Assembly: GCA_947252915.1 (NCBI GenBank)
Contig: CAMXWI010000046.1
Coordinates: 1-6,675, forward strand
Reading direction: 5' to 3'
Origin: an uncultured Lactobacillus sp.
GTDB taxonomy: Bacteria > Bacillota > Bacilli > Lactobacillales > Lactobacillaceae
Length of the DNA stretch: 6,675 nucleotides
Part shown: piece by piece, positions 6,627 through 6,675 of the stretch
Layout of the letters: the number at the start of each line of letters is the position of its first letter
Position numbering within the stretch: position 1 is the first letter of the stretch
Notes under the pieces: model-generated
The model's input: the letters and a program-made list of their open reading frames with translations, nothing else
Databases searched by the model: none
Told to the model about the DNA's origin: nothing
Made by a program: the position numbers and the translations under genes

Positions 6627-6675
6627 CTGTCTCTTATACACATCTGACGCTGCCGACGATTGCTCTATTGTGTAG
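6627..6675. other. Illumina Nextera (Tn5) adapter contamination at contig end
   Basis: The last 49 bases are synthetic. CTGTCTCTTATACACATCT at 6627-6645 is the 19-base Tn5 mosaic end as used in Nextera libraries. GACGCTGCCGACGA at 6646-6659 is the Nextera read-1 adapter in reverse complement. The next ten bases (6660-6669) sit exactly where the i5 sample index belongs, and GTGTAG at 6670-6675 is the beginning of the P5 arm in this orientation. The order and spacing match read-through of a short library fragment, so genomic sequence ends at 6626. Confidence 0.98.

Noticed and set aside
6626..6643. An ATG at 6643 as the start of the YfhO-family protein (MCIRDS N-terminus)
   Set aside because: These codons come from the Nextera mosaic end; the genomic part of the frame starts at 6625 and the real start is outside the contig.

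Overview
The window looks like a draft-assembly contig end from a low-to-moderate GC Gram-positive bacterium, most likely the Lactobacillaceae. The evidence is the protein styles (a DUF915 membrane-anchored alpha/beta hydrolase, a cellobiose-type PTS EIIC, a short UvrA paralogue, a YfhO-family membrane protein, an Frm2-like nitroreductase), strong AGGAG-type ribosome binding sites, GTG starts and compact intergenic regions. I cannot fix the species from sequence reading alone.

Layout. Bases 2-508 (+) are the 3' part of a nitroreductase gene whose N-terminus lies outside the window. It converges on the minus-strand genes through a probable bidirectional terminator (520-555). Everything after that is on the minus strand and is read here right to left. 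A YfhO-family gene is truncated at the right end (5228-6625). It is followed after 31 bases, with no visible terminator, by a short UvrA-like ABC ATPase (2878-5196, GTG start), which ends at a strong terminator (2829-2870). Next comes a separate transcription unit with a good promoter (2786-2814): a frameshifted PTS EIIC gene (1437-2749) whose last codons overlap the start of a DUF915 alpha/beta hydrolase (560-1450).

Three things matter most to a reader. (1) Bases 6627-6675 are not genomic. They are an Illumina Nextera/Tn5 adapter: mosaic end, read-1 adapter, a 10-base index and the start of the P5 arm. Any protein beginning MCIRDS there has an artefactual N-terminus. (2) The PTS EIIC gene is split by a frame change at a GGGG run (CCCC at 2277-2280 on the given strand). 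The protein also lacks the Glu usually seen in the FNINEP-type motif of this family. (3) The UvrA-like protein is about 170 residues shorter than housekeeping UvrA. The shortening maps to two places, the UvrB-binding domain and the Q-loop/insertion segment of the second ATPase half, so it is probably not a canonical excision-repair subunit.

Functional picture (inference): the two minus-strand units seem unrelated, one concerning the cell envelope (YfhO) plus a DNA-binding or drug-resistance-like ATPase, the other a decayed or variable sugar permease coupled to a surface hydrolase. I found no CRISPR array, tRNA, rRNA, insertion sequence, phage gene or clearly new defence system.
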